A stretch of 64,000 nucleotides of DNA. Origin: CALLJL01 sp964627255 (GTDB lineage: Bacteria > Acidobacteriota > Aminicenantia > Aminicenantales > CALLJL01). Under the pieces are notes generated by a model. The model saw only the letters and a program-made list of their open reading frames with translations, made no database searches and was not told the origin of the DNA. The stretch is taken from positions 1 to 64,000 of the forward strand of contig CAZVIN010000083.1 in NCBI GenBank assembly GCA_964627255.1, written 5' to 3'. Every line of letters starts with the position of its first letter. Positions within the stretch are counted from its first letter, which is position 1. Below, piece after piece: positions 1 through 9,148 of the stretch. Both the position numbers and the translations under genes were made by a program.

Positions 1-144
1 ATCACGTAACTTTGGGACAAAGCCAAAAAAATAATGGTCGTTTATTTATAGACCTCGCTAAACGACTATTCTCAGCTTTACCCCGAGGAATAAAGAATAG
101 AAGGAGGCGCTAGTTTTAGGCCAAGCCCAACCTTGTTTTGAACT

Positions 145-1920
145 TTAGTAGCGCCAGCTTTTAAGGTCCGCACCCGGAGGCGCCGATTTTTTGATGCGCT
201 CCATTATTTTAGGAATATAGAATTGATGATAGCGGAGACGCGAGAGATAAATGGGCAAGCTGTGGTCGCCGTTCCAGCAGTGTTCGGCTCGGTCACCATA
301 ATCAACCTCTCCTTCATAATAGGGGTCAGTGGTCTTTTCCAAAAATTCTTCCATCAGATAGACCGCGTTATTCAAGTAATAGTTATCCATATCGCCGCAA
401 TAAATGTGAATTTTGCCTTTAAGTTTGGGGCCCAGAGTTTTCCAATCTCTTTGTAAGATATAACGCAAATCATAATGCTCGCGCCAGTAAGCGGCTACCT
501 CGGGGTCAATTTCTCCGGTCATTTTGTCCCAGATTCTTCTTGGGTAGCCATCAGGGCCGACAGGCGAAAAGACCGCCTCCCAGATGTCCCACTGGTCACC
601 TGAGCGGCTTTTTGTTCCCAGAACAAGCTCCCGATGGTTTGCTTCCTCCAAGGTGCAGCTCACTTCGCCTAAATAATTGCGCCGCCCTGGCCGCGGCGTT
701 TTCTTCCACTGGCTATCGACATAATAAGCATTTTTGTGCTCATAAATATTAACAATCGTATAAGCTCGAAAATCAATCGGGTCAGGGCAAGCGGCCCAGC
801 AGCCGTTGTATTCATCTGGATAAAAGATTTGAGCCGCCAGAGCTTCCCAGCCGCCAGTAGAACCACCATAGAGAAAGCGAGCCCATCCCTGCCCTATTCC
901 TCTGAATTTCTTCTCGATGTAGGGAATTAATTCATAAGTTATGGCGTCTCCGTAAGGCCCAAGGTTAGCGGAATTCACGGCGTAGGAATCATCATAGTAA
1001 GGGTTGGCATGCTGAATTTCGATAATCAAAAAGCGCGGGGTTTCGGGCGAAGTCCAGTATTTATAGAACTCATAGGCGTATTCTTGAACGATTCGATTGT
1101 AGCCGTGGATTTTGAATCGCTCGGAATAATCGGGCTTAAGGTCAGGGTCAGGCGGCGTTTCTCGCCAGCCGCTGAAGGTGTAGGGAAAATGGCCATGAAA
1201 AATAATCAGGGGATAGTGAGCTTCTGGATGTTCTTCGAATCCTTCGGGTAAGAGCACATGGGCGCCGAGATACATCGGCCGACCCCAGAATTGGCTCAGG
1301 AGCTTACTTTGGAGTCGCACATGCTTAACATATTTCGTTTCTGGCGGGTCAGGGATAGGCGGGATTTCCTGGTCGAGAACAATCGGGATGACCTTTTCTT
1401 CCTTAGGGTCGAGATATATTTTTTTAGGTAGACTGTAAAAATTGCCCGGTTTGCGGTTCCATTGCTGTCCCTCGCCTTTATCCATCGGCAGCTTGACCGT
1501 ATGACCGTCAGCGCGATGAAAAGTCTCGTAGCGATTAAGTAAGCCCTGCACCCAGTATTCGCCAGCAGGTATATCCGCAATGCTCCGTAAGGGGTAGCCA
1601 AAAACATTTCTATCAAACAAAGCTGGTTCGCCGGGCTTCAGACCCTCAACATCCAGCCCGAAAGCGAGTTGAGTGTTAGGACTGTCATTTATCTGAAAAC
1701 GAGGTTCAGCGGCGTTATTATCAGCAATAAGAAGAAGCATCCGGCCATCGAGGGGCACAGCGGATCTTTCGCGAGGAAAGCTCAAGGCGAAGCGAAGCCC
1801 TTCTCCTTCGCTGTGGTCTAATTTTAGCCCCATAAATCCTGGCAAGGTTAAAAGGCTGGTGACCAGAATAGCCAGAAAGATAAGGAGCGTCTTTTTTCGG
1901 GCTGAAATCTCTTTATTCAT
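145..1920 (-). CDS. Secreted alpha/beta-hydrolase (putative esterase)
   Basis: A 591-aa protein with an N-terminal signal or anchor segment (basic KK followed by a hydrophobic run at residues 10-30). A beta-rich N-terminal region of about 200 residues precedes an alpha/beta-hydrolase domain. The nucleophile elbow is G-G-S-T-G at residues 352-356, so Ser354 is the likely nucleophile; an oxyanion-side FHGH lies near residue 241. Candidate acid and His residues lie in the C-terminal CGDMDN and EHCWNGDH segments. This resembles the esterase-D-like putative esterase family; the substrate cannot be read from sequence. The ATG is preceded by an AGGAGG-type ribosome binding site. The gene is monocistronic as far as the window shows. 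Export is inferred from the signal segment. Confidence 0.75.
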   Translation of the reverse strand: MNKEISARKKTLLIFLAILVTSLLTLPGFMGLKLDHSEGEGLRFALSFPRERSAVPLDGRMLLLIADNNAAEPRFQINDSPNTQLAFGLDVEGLKPGEPALFDRNVFGYPLRSIADIPAGEYWVQGLLNRYETFHRADGHTVKLPMDKGEGQQWNRKPGNFYSLPKKIYLDPKEEKVIPIVLDQEIPPIPDPPETKYVKHVRLQSKLLSQFWGRPMYLGAHVLLPEGFEEHPEAHYPLIIFHGHFPYTFSGWRETPPDPDLKPDYSERFKIHGYNRIVQEYAYEFYKYWTSPETPRFLIIEIQHANPYYDDSYAVNSANLGPYGDAITYELIPYIEKKFRGIGQGWARFLYGGSTGGWEALAAQIFYPDEYNGCWAACPDPIDFRAYTIVNIYEHKNAYYVDSQWKKTPRPGRRNYLGEVSCTLEEANHRELVLGTKSRSGDQWDIWEAVFSPVGPDGYPRRIWDKMTGEIDPEVAAYWREHYDLRYILQRDWKTLGPKLKGKIHIYCGDMDNYYLNNAVYLMEEFLEKTTDPYYEGEVDYGDRAEHCWNGDHSLPIYLSRLRYHQFYIPKIMERIKKSAPPGADLKSWRY

Positions 1921-2230
1921 CTCCTTTGCCTCCTGAACGAGTTTTCCTTAGCATTAGCATAAAATATATATTCGAGGCAAGGATTTCTGAGCTTGAGCAT
2001 GTTGAGCTGTAATCAGACCACATTTAATAAAAGTGAAAAAATAAAATTATTGGCAATTTATTAAATCGGCCTTTAAAAGATGGGTTTTTTGGATTCAACG
2101 ACCTGAAAGGGAAATGAATATATTCCTTTTTGCTCCCTTTTGGATACCAATTGTTACAGGATGCTAGATTGGGCTATGAAGATTATTTCCCCGGTTAGAA
2201 TAGGAGCCAAAAGGGTTTACTTAGCAAGGT
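1921..2230. other. Intergenic gap, 5' region of esterase gene
   Basis: No gene is seen. The part next to 1920 holds the ribosome binding site and an AT-rich promoter-like stretch (TATATATTTTATGC on the minus strand) for the esterase. The rest is AT-rich with no ORF or strong hairpin. Confidence 0.5.
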
Positions 2231-3637
2231 CTAAAGAAGTTGATAAGTTTCTTTATAAGCCGGGATAAAGACAGAAGGACTAAACGAGGCCGAAAATCTC
2301 TTTAACAATGACTGACGAAAAGCTTCTAAGGCTTGTTCTTCCCCATGGGTGAGAAAAATCCGTCTTGGAGGTTGTTGGAAGGAGTTGACCCATTCCAGGA
2401 GGAAGCGCCGGTCGGCATGAGCCGAAAAGCCTTGAATCTGTTCAATCCGGGCGCGGACGGGATACATTTGTCCAAAAATTCGTACTTCTGGATGTCCGTC
2501 CAGGATTTGTCTCCCTAAGGTCCCCGGTGCCTGATAGCCCACGAAAAGAATCGTCGATTCTGGCCGGGATATATTATGAACTAAATGATGTTTTATCCGG
2601 CCGCCGGTGCACATTCCTGAACCCGCCATAATCAGGCATGAGCCGCGCAGGTGATTGATTGCTTTGGACTCTTCGATACTCCGCACCAGCTTTAATCCGG
2701 GGAAACTAAAGGGGTTCTGGCGAAGACGGTAAAGACGGCGAGTTTCCTCATCCAAACTTTCTCGATGACGCTCAAACACCTGGGTAACCTCAAGAGCCAT
2801 GGGGCTATCAAGAAAACAAAGAAGCGGCGGTATTTTTTCTTCTCTGGTGAGCTGGCCTAAATAATAAAGAACTTCTTGAGCTCTTTCTACGGCGAATGTT
2901 GGAATTATGATATTGCCGCCGGCTTCGACGGTTTCGTTAATAATTTTTATGAGCAAAGTTTCGATATCAGCCGGGTCTTCATGGTTTCTATCGCCATAAG
3001 TTGCCTCCATAATCAGCGTCTCCGCCACCTCTAAAGAATCAGGGTCGTGGACGAGCGGTTTATCCTTTTGGCCGATATCGCCGGTAAATATAACGTGTTC
3101 TTCCCCTTGGCCGAAGACCACCTCGACCATCGCCGAACCAAGGATATGGCCGGCGTTATGGAAGAGGCAGCTAAAATTCCGGTTGAATTTGATTGGTTGA
3201 CCGTAGTTAACCTCTCTGATTAGCGGCTTCACTCGCCTGACATCTTCTTCCGTATAAAGGGGAATTTCGGGATATGGCCCTCGTCTTCCCTCTTTTTTAT
3301 GTCTTTTCCGTTTGAAGGTAGCGTCTTCTTCCTGAAGGTGAGCTGAGTCCAGAAGAACAATCGGCAGCAAGTCGGCCGTAATGGGCGTCATAAAAATCGG
3401 GCCATTAAACCCATCCCGAACAAGCTTCGGAATCAAGCCAGAATGATCCAAATGAACATGAGTCAGGATGACGGCGTCGATTGTCTCGGGGTCGGCAGGA
3501 AAGGGGTCCCAGTTTCTTTCCAAAAAAGGCCTTTCCTGATAGAGGCCGCAATCGACCAGAACTCTCAGGCTATCTTCTTCTAAAAGATAGGCTGACCCTG
3601 TTACTTGGCGACACGCCCCTAAAAAAGTTAACTTCAT
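2231..3637 (-). CDS. MBL-fold beta-CASP ribonuclease (CPSF/YSH1-like)
   Basis: A 468-aa metallo-beta-lactamase protein of the beta-CASP RNA-processing group. The zinc motif HVHLDH is at residues 60-65. Further metal motifs GHILGS and FTGDIG follow. The C-terminal beta-CASP signatures SGMCTGGR and GFSAHAD are all present, so the active site looks complete. The length fits bacterial CPSF73-like enzymes, which lack the RNase J C-terminal extension. The expected role is endo- or 5'-exonucleolytic RNA processing in the cytoplasm, known for the family and not shown here. There is no signal peptide. The start ATG lacks a clear ribosome binding site, and a promoter-like pair lies about 30 nt upstream. 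Confidence 0.88.
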   Translation of the reverse strand: MKLTFLGACRQVTGSAYLLEEDSLRVLVDCGLYQERPFLERNWDPFPADPETIDAVILTHVHLDHSGLIPKLVRDGFNGPIFMTPITADLLPIVLLDSAHLQEEDATFKRKRHKKEGRRGPYPEIPLYTEEDVRRVKPLIREVNYGQPIKFNRNFSCLFHNAGHILGSAMVEVVFGQGEEHVIFTGDIGQKDKPLVHDPDSLEVAETLIMEATYGDRNHEDPADIETLLIKIINETVEAGGNIIIPTFAVERAQEVLYYLGQLTREEKIPPLLCFLDSPMALEVTQVFERHRESLDEETRRLYRLRQNPFSFPGLKLVRSIEESKAINHLRGSCLIMAGSGMCTGGRIKHHLVHNISRPESTILFVGYQAPGTLGRQILDGHPEVRIFGQMYPVRARIEQIQGFSAHADRRFLLEWVNSFQQPPRRIFLTHGEEQALEAFRQSLLKRFSASFSPSVFIPAYKETYQLL

Positions 3638-3665
3638 TGCGCTCAGCTTTGAGTTTTAAAGGCGT

Positions 3666-3694
3666 ATTTTAATTAACCTCACCCTTAACCGCAA
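3666..3694 (-). promoter_or_regulatory. Candidate sigma70-type promoter of the beta-CASP gene
   Basis: On the minus strand TTGCGG and TAAAAT are separated by exactly 17 nt. Transcription would begin about 20 nt upstream of the ATG at 3637. Confidence 0.45.
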
Positions 3695-3740
3695 GCTTTT
3701 GTCGGCTGGTCCTTAAAAAGTGTGGTGCTTTAAGGGCTTC

Positions 3741-3950
3741 TTATCATAAATATTTAGCCTTTTTCGGCTCCAAGGACCCTCTTATCTGGGAAAAGGCCGG
3801 GCTTTATAAAGCTTTATCTTAGCCTCTTTAAAGGTTAAGATGAGAATAAATCGTGTTTTTAATTCCAAATACATTTATGGCCCGGCTAAAATTTCATATT
3901 TCCTGGTTTTTAAAGGAAATACAGCGGCTATGACTCTAATAGGTTACCAC
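3741..3950 (+). repeat. Dispersed ~210-nt repeat, copy A
   Basis: This stretch aligns end to end with 61357-61563. Shared blocks include the opening TTATCAT.AATATTTAGC, a middle ATAAATCGT, ACATTTAT, and a 3' TTTTTAAA.GAAAT.CAGC, in the same order and spacing. Both copies start roughly 70-105 nt upstream of a minus-strand start codon. A 12-nt perfect palindrome, GCTTTATAAAGC, lies at 3801-3812. Copy B has GGTTTTATAAACC at the same place, so the paired bases changed together. It could be a decayed mobile element, a regulatory region or a small structured RNA. Confidence 0.6.
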
Positions 3951-4306
3951 TCTTTTGACGAAAGGCCCGCTTCAGTCTCAGCTTCCCGTATCACGATTTA
4001 ATAGTGACCAGACCAATTTAAAAGTCAGCACCTGGGTCTTGAGCCATGGTTTAGGCCGGAATCTGAGCTATAATTCCCTTAGCCTTCGGTCCGGCGAAGG
4101 CAATGATAATCCATGGTTAAAATATCTATTTTCTTATTGACCTTTTCTATTGAACCCGATGGGAGCAAAAATATAAGAATCCCCGGCTAATAGATTCTGA
4201 CTCTTTTTGGTAAATTAAAAAATTGGTAAAAGTTTATTGTTTTGGTGGAAGTCGTCAAACTGGTCAATAGCTGACTAGTTTAATCCATCCAGCCTGTCAG
4301 TTATTT
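3951..4306. other. Intergenic gap
   Basis: AT-rich sequence between the repeat copy and the end of the DUF4097 gene. A 61-aa open frame exists here but has no ribosome binding site or recognisable content. Nothing further is supported. Confidence 0.5.
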
Positions 4307-5146
4307 TTATTTAGTTAGGCGAATAGAGCCGTTAACCGTGCGCAGGCGGATAAGCGGCCCTCCGTTCCCCACCTGGCCTTCTAGGCTCCCGCGCGATTTG
4401 CTGAGTTTTTGGAAAAGAACCGGTACCTCGACGCTAATACCACCGTTCACTGTTCGGGCTTCAAGATAAGCGTTGATCCTAATTTCCGGGTCAATCCTCA
4501 ATTCCACCGAGCCATTAACTGTTTCCACCGAGAGATTTTCCGCGAGCGAAAGGAGACGACAGCCCACCCGGCCGTTAACCGCCTCGATTTTAGAGGGACC
4601 TCCGCTGAGAGTGGCTTCGACCTGACCGTTAGTGGTCGAAAGGTCAGCCGGTCCTTCAACCTTTTCAGCCTGAATATCGCCATTAACTGTTGAGGCCTTG
4701 AGCTTGTTTATTGGTCCTGTAACTTCCACCCGGCCGTTGACCACTTTCAGAATGGTTTCGGCCAGCCGTTCGGGAAGCTTAATTTCATAATCGACACTCA
4801 CTCCCGTATTCCGCACTCGAGGATAAATTGTTTCCACTGTTAATCGGTCGGCCGTAGATTGAACCTCAATCTTTACTAGTTGCAGGTTCTTTGGGTCGCG
4901 CTTTGTTTTTTTGATTGCTTTCACCTCGACCTTCTCCTCTGGCCAAGTGGTGATAACGTTCAAGCCGTTAACATTGCGCAACTCAAAGGTTCCGGCCTGG
5001 CTCAAGGCATAAGTTTGAAGAAATTGTTCTTGATGCTCCTGGCCAGAGCTGAGGTTTCTGGGGGTTGTTAAGAAAAGAATGGTGCTAAAAAACAAACCGA
5101 AGACTAAAAACCCTATTCTGGGCCTCTGTTTGGTCATCGCTTCCAT
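4307..5146 (-). CDS. Exported DUF4097-type beta-repeat protein (putative adhesin)
   Basis: A 279-aa protein with a signal peptide (hydrophobic residues about 10-26) followed by a beta-helix-like repeat domain. The motif T/V-V/T-N-G followed by two to five beta-strand residues recurs eight times, for example VNGLNV, VNGRVEV, VNGDIQ, TNGQVE, VNGSVEL and VNGSIRL, at roughly 20-residue spacing. This matches the DUF4097 (head GIN/adhesin-like) family, whose biochemical role is unknown. A GGAGG site sits 7 nt upstream of the ATG. It lies 70 nt downstream of a membrane-protein gene on the same strand and may be the last gene of that operon. Cell-envelope location is inferred. Confidence 0.8.
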   Translation of the reverse strand: MEAMTKQRPRIGFLVFGLFFSTILFLTTPRNLSSGQEHQEQFLQTYALSQAGTFELRNVNGLNVITTWPEEKVEVKAIKKTKRDPKNLQLVKIEVQSTADRLTVETIYPRVRNTGVSVDYEIKLPERLAETILKVVNGRVEVTGPINKLKASTVNGDIQAEKVEGPADLSTTNGQVEATLSGGPSKIEAVNGRVGCRLLSLAENLSVETVNGSVELRIDPEIRINAYLEARTVNGGISVEVPVLFQKLSKSRGSLEGQVGNGGPLIRLRTVNGSIRLTK

Positions 5147-5215
5147 TTAGTTGCCTCCATCATGGAGTATCTTCTTAATCATAAACGAAATCAGACGGGA
5201 AAAAGTTCCTTGGGC

Positions 5216-6094
5216 TTAGGTGGTTGGTTCTCCTTTTTCCAGCCGGGCGAAATAATAACAGGAACCCAGAGTAAAAACCTTTCCCGCTTGGCGCAGAAGA
5301 AGATAAATTTGGCCTAGAAAGAAGATTAACCAGAAGGTGGGCAAGGATGTGGTTGGCGTGAGGCGAAGGAAAAGGAGATAAGCGATGGTCAAAATTACGG
5401 GGAACAGAGAAGCCAGAAGAAATACAGCCCAGGCTGGGACGAGGCGAGGAGCCAAAAAAGAGCCCCCTCGGCCGACACCTTTTAAAACCTTTCGATTATC
5501 CTCTAAGACTAAAAGAATCCGGGTATAATCGAAAAACAGGCGCACGAGGGAATAAATAGCCAGAAGTAGAAGGAGTTTGATTATCCCTGACCAGAAAGCA
5601 GGCCAGGCTGAGGTGGCAGACTCTGTCCAGAGGTGAAAAAGAGAGTTTAGAAGGCGGCTGAGAGGCATGAGAATTATGATTAGAGATAAGATAAAAAGGA
5701 AAAAGACCTTTAGGAAACGGAAAAAATAGTAACCGGCGGCGCTCATAAACTCAGTCCAACGAAAAGAGTTAACCGAATGCAGCCGGCCCATAATCCCGCC
5801 GGTTAAACCTAAAGAAATGGGAACCCACAAAAGAACAGTTGAGATGGCCAGCCCGACAACATAAGGAATCAGGTTCTGGTAGCGGTAGATTAAGTCGCTG
5901 AGCCAGATGAGGTCAAATCCGCGTGTCAAATTAGAAGTTAAAAGTGACCGAGAAAAATTGTCTTTCAGCAGGAAATAGAAAGGCAAGGTAAAAATGAACG
6001 AAAAAAAGGCGTTAATTGCCCATAAAAGGAAAATCAACTTTTTCTCTTGCCAGGTCTTTTTTATTCCTAATTGGAGAGCCTTTTTTATTCTCAT
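5216..6094 (-). CDS. Polytopic membrane protein of unknown function
   Basis: A 292-aa protein with about six hydrophobic helices (near residues 20-45, 75-105, 130-155, 165-190, 215-240 and 250-270). I do not recognise the family. The open frame continues upstream to 6151, but that overlaps the peptidase gene. The ATG at 6094 is chosen because a GAAGGAA ribosome binding site lies just upstream and the start falls 12 nt after the peptidase stop. This spacing suggests translational coupling, so a role linked to the adjacent M1 peptidase is possible but unproven. Confidence 0.7.
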   Translation of the reverse strand: MRIKKALQLGIKKTWQEKKLIFLLWAINAFFSFIFTLPFYFLLKDNFSRSLLTSNLTRGFDLIWLSDLIYRYQNLIPYVVGLAISTVLLWVPISLGLTGGIMGRLHSVNSFRWTEFMSAAGYYFFRFLKVFFLFILSLIIILMPLSRLLNSLFHLWTESATSAWPAFWSGIIKLLLLLAIYSLVRLFFDYTRILLVLEDNRKVLKGVGRGGSFLAPRLVPAWAVFLLASLFPVILTIAYLLFLRLTPTTSLPTFWLIFFLGQIYLLLRQAGKVFTLGSCYYFARLEKGEPTT

Positions 6095-6105
6095 TTTTGC
6101 TTCCT

Positions 6106-8232
6106 TCAAATAAGGCCGCCAAGAATCAGCAGGAAATTCTGCAGGCCCCAAAGATAAGAGGCGGCTATGCGCCAGACGCCGCTATTTTTGGCCTTATTCA
6201 TCCGACTATTATTGGCCCAATTAGTATCGATGAGCCAGACCTGGTCGGGGTCGACTACGGCCAATTTAGCCCGAGATGGCTTTTCTATCTGAAAGCGAAC
6301 CCATCTTTCCTGACCATCCCAAGTCCTTATTTCCTCAGAGCTATCTTCAAACACAATTTTTATCTTCAAAGGGAAATCGGGGGGGACGGAAGCTTCGCCA
6401 AATCGTCTCACCGTTACCTCATTGATAAAAACTTTTTTCTCTGAGCTCAGCAATTTTTTCTTTTCTATTTCCTTGACCTCCTTCCCCCCCACCTCTTTTT
6501 TTATTCCCTCCGCATCAAAAACGCCCCTCAATTGAGCCGGCTTTGGCCATGACCGAAGCGAATCTATTCCATAGTCAAAGGTCTTGGTGAAAAGGAAAAA
6601 GGTTTGATAAAACCAGTCGAGCTCCAACCCGCTTACCTCGCTCATGACCTGGAAAAAGTCCTGGCTATGGGGGTGGCGAAAGCGGAAGCGCCATTGGAGC
6701 TCCCTCAGCCCGCGCAGCATTTTCGCCTCACCTATTAACCTTTCCAGAGTGTTCAGGCAGGTTGAGGCCCGATAATAAACGTTAAGACCATAACTGAGGC
6801 GGTTAAAGAACTTCCAGGAATCACGAATTATCGGGTCAATCGCCACGATATGAATGGAGGTTGCTCGGTCGAGCTGCCAATCATAATAGCGAGGCAAGCG
6901 AAAGAACCAGGCCAAAGGCAGGCCAAGAACAGACGCGGACACAGCCCCTGGGCCATAAGCCCGGGCTAAGACGCGGCCGGTGCTATAAGTGTTGATGCCT
7001 TCATCCAGCCACGCCTCTTCAAACTCGTTGTTGGCGAACAAGCCGTACCAATAATTGTGGCCGAATTCATGGATAATCACTCCTTCTGGGGAAAGAACCT
7101 CCGGGCTCAGGAAAAGTGAAGTTCCGGCAGTAAAGAGAGTGGGATATTCCATACCGCCGCTTCCCGTACCGTAGGGAGGGTCGACAAGAGTGATTTGTTC
7201 ATAAGGATAAGGGCCGAACCACAGGCCATAGTATTTTATGGCTTGTTTAAGCGCTCTGAGGTGCCGGTCAAGCTGGTGGCGGTGCTCCGGCCGAAGGAAG
7301 AGGATCATTTTAAGGTCGGGAAGCTGAACGTCCTCCGGATTTAAGCCGAGCAGAGCGGCGGTTTCTCTTAATTCCTCCTGGGATATTTCCTGATTGGCGA
7401 TAAAATCCTTCTCGAAACGAAGATAATCAGGCGCCGCGGTCCAAGCGAAGTCATGAACCCAATCGGCCGCGAAAACCACGGTCTGTTTCTGTCTTTCCCC
7501 ATCTACCTGTCGCTCTATTTCTTTTCCCGAGGCCCCTACTATGAAGTTAGCAGGGGTGGTTATCGAAACCTTGAAATTGGCAAAATCAGCAAAGAATTCT
7601 GAATTAAGATGGTAGGCATGGCAGTTCCAGCCTTTACCAGCTTCATAAACTCCGGGTTTAGGATACCATTGCGCAATAAAAAAGGCCTGGCCCCGATAGC
7701 CAGCCCTTATTCCTTGGGCCGGAACTTTGCCTTCGAAAGAAAGAAAAAGCTGGACTTTGTTTCCGGGCAAAATTGGTTCAGGAAACATGATTCTAAGCAC
7801 GGTTTCATCGGAAGAATTTGGGTTATCCTGACGAACAAATTGGCTGGTTGGCTTTAAATCTCGGCCATCAGCCAGCCGAATTGACTTAATATCTATCCAA
7901 CCCCATTTGCCTTCCTGGAAACGAACCGCGGCTATTCCCGCCTCGGCTTGAGACTCTTGAAAGAAGGCGCTGGCCTCATTTTTAAAGGCATTCCAGTAAA
8001 GATGGAACCACATATCCGAGATAACATCAGCCGTCCTGTTTTCCCAAATTATCTCTTCCTCTCCTAATAACGTCGCTTTAATCGGGTCAAGGGTAACCTG
8101 AAGGTTATAAAAAACTGGTGGTGGCTCAAGGGGCTTCTGCCAGGTTTCGATGCTTAAGCAAAAGGAAGATGACAGAAAAAGTAGAAAAAGCCCCAGGAAG
8201 GCTTTCTTGATTCTTACCGATTCTCGGTCCAT
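6106..8232 (-). CDS. Exported M1-family zinc metallopeptidase
   Basis: A 708-aa gluzincin with the zinc motif HEFGH at residues 388-392 and the third ligand Glu411 in WLDEG. A GGMEYP motif near residue 359 corresponds to the GAMEN substrate-binding loop of M1 aminopeptidases. The N-terminal beta domain (residues about 30-290) is typical of the family. The start at 8232 gives a textbook signal peptide (RIKK then AFLGLFLLFLSSSFCLS) and has a GAGAGGGGG site upstream. Longer starts at 8340 or 8424 are open and would add an extra hydrophobic helix, but they lack a good ribosome binding site. Probably a periplasmic aminopeptidase. The next gene follows within 12 nt. Confidence 0.85.
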   Translation of the reverse strand: MDRESVRIKKAFLGLFLLFLSSSFCLSIETWQKPLEPPPVFYNLQVTLDPIKATLLGEEEIIWENRTADVISDMWFHLYWNAFKNEASAFFQESQAEAGIAAVRFQEGKWGWIDIKSIRLADGRDLKPTSQFVRQDNPNSSDETVLRIMFPEPILPGNKVQLFLSFEGKVPAQGIRAGYRGQAFFIAQWYPKPGVYEAGKGWNCHAYHLNSEFFADFANFKVSITTPANFIVGASGKEIERQVDGERQKQTVVFAADWVHDFAWTAAPDYLRFEKDFIANQEISQEELRETAALLGLNPEDVQLPDLKMILFLRPEHRHQLDRHLRALKQAIKYYGLWFGPYPYEQITLVDPPYGTGSGGMEYPTLFTAGTSLFLSPEVLSPEGVIIHEFGHNYWYGLFANNEFEEAWLDEGINTYSTGRVLARAYGPGAVSASVLGLPLAWFFRLPRYYDWQLDRATSIHIVAIDPIIRDSWKFFNRLSYGLNVYYRASTCLNTLERLIGEAKMLRGLRELQWRFRFRHPHSQDFFQVMSEVSGLELDWFYQTFFLFTKTFDYGIDSLRSWPKPAQLRGVFDAEGIKKEVGGKEVKEIEKKKLLSSEKKVFINEVTVRRFGEASVPPDFPLKIKIVFEDSSEEIRTWDGQERWVRFQIEKPSRAKLAVVDPDQVWLIDTNWANNSRMNKAKNSGVWRIAASYLWGLQNFLLILGGLI

Positions 8233-8449
8233 TTTTATCCCCCTCTCTTTTGTTTTGATCATTTTCAGGAAAAAAACCAGACATAAAAGAGAAGTGCCAG
8301 CAATAAAAAGGTTCAAGAATAAGGAGTTTTCCCGCTTCATGTCCAATTTATTGGATATAATGGCTCCAGATAAGGGAGCGTTTCTTGACCTCTCAACGTC
8401 CATTGACGTTCCCATTTTTTCCATGTTTATTTTGTCGCCAAGAGTTAAA

Positions 8450-8941
8450 TCAGCCGCGTTTTTCGCTTAAAGACGGCGCTAATTTTTCTTGCCACACAGC
8501 TTTCCGCGGGAAATACATAAACAGCAGAATAACAGAAACAATGCCTAAGACATAAAAATCCCTTTGCAGTCCCGTGAGCAAAAAGAACCCAAAGCCAAGG
8601 ATAGCGGGTATCTCGGCCAGAACTAACGGGATGAGGGTGCCACTACTTAATCGGGCTAAGGCTCGGCTAAAATCAAGATGGGGAGGAAGTCTTAATAAAA
8701 TAGCCTGGAGCAGGCGGATGAGAACGACAACCCCCACCGAAACCCCATAAATGAAATAACGAAACTGGGAAACTTGATTAAAAGCAATTCCACCCCAGCC
8801 CAGAAAAGGACGCAGGAAGTACCGGACGAGTTCCTCAACGACCAAAAAGACTCCTAAGGACAAAAAAATAGAGATGGCTATTATGAGCTGAACCCTAAAA
8901 ACCCGGTTTAAATTTTCTACCGTGCCTTCAGTTTCCTTCAT
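8450..8941 (-). CDS. Small four-helix membrane protein
   Basis: A 163-aa protein with four predicted transmembrane helices (about residues 18-40, 55-80, 98-120 and 128-148) and a short N-terminal cytoplasmic-type region. The family is not recognised. A strong AGGAGGT ribosome binding site precedes the ATG. It sits upstream of, and on the same strand as, the M1 peptidase, suggesting a shared transcript with the peptidase, the second membrane protein and the DUF4097 protein. Confidence 0.65.
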   Translation of the reverse strand: MKETEGTVENLNRVFRVQLIIAISIFLSLGVFLVVEELVRYFLRPFLGWGGIAFNQVSQFRYFIYGVSVGVVVLIRLLQAILLRLPPHLDFSRALARLSSGTLIPLVLAEIPAILGFGFFLLTGLQRDFYVLGIVSVILLFMYFPRKAVWQEKLAPSLSEKRG

Positions 8942-9148
8942 TTCTACCTCCTAATCTTAGATTGGTTATTATTTTTCCCAAGATTTTTCCCTTAGCAGGC
9001 AGCTCAACTGCTCTTATTTTATAAATATCGAACGCCGATTTCTATTGTTTTCCCGCGTTGTTTCTTCTCCCCTAAGCCTTTAATTTATCAATGGGAAGCT
9101 GATTTATTAATTGAATTAAGCAGGAAAGGCGTGTCTTGTTTAATAATC

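Noticed and set aside
106..155. GGCGCTA/TAGCGCC inverted repeat near the esterase stop
   Set aside because: The loop is 36 nt, the repeat overlaps the stop codon and no T-run follows, so it is not a convincing terminator.
6016..6444. 142-codon plus-strand open frame
   Set aside because: It lies antisense to the M1 peptidase C-terminus and the following start region, has no ribosome binding site, and looks like a shadow of the true genes.
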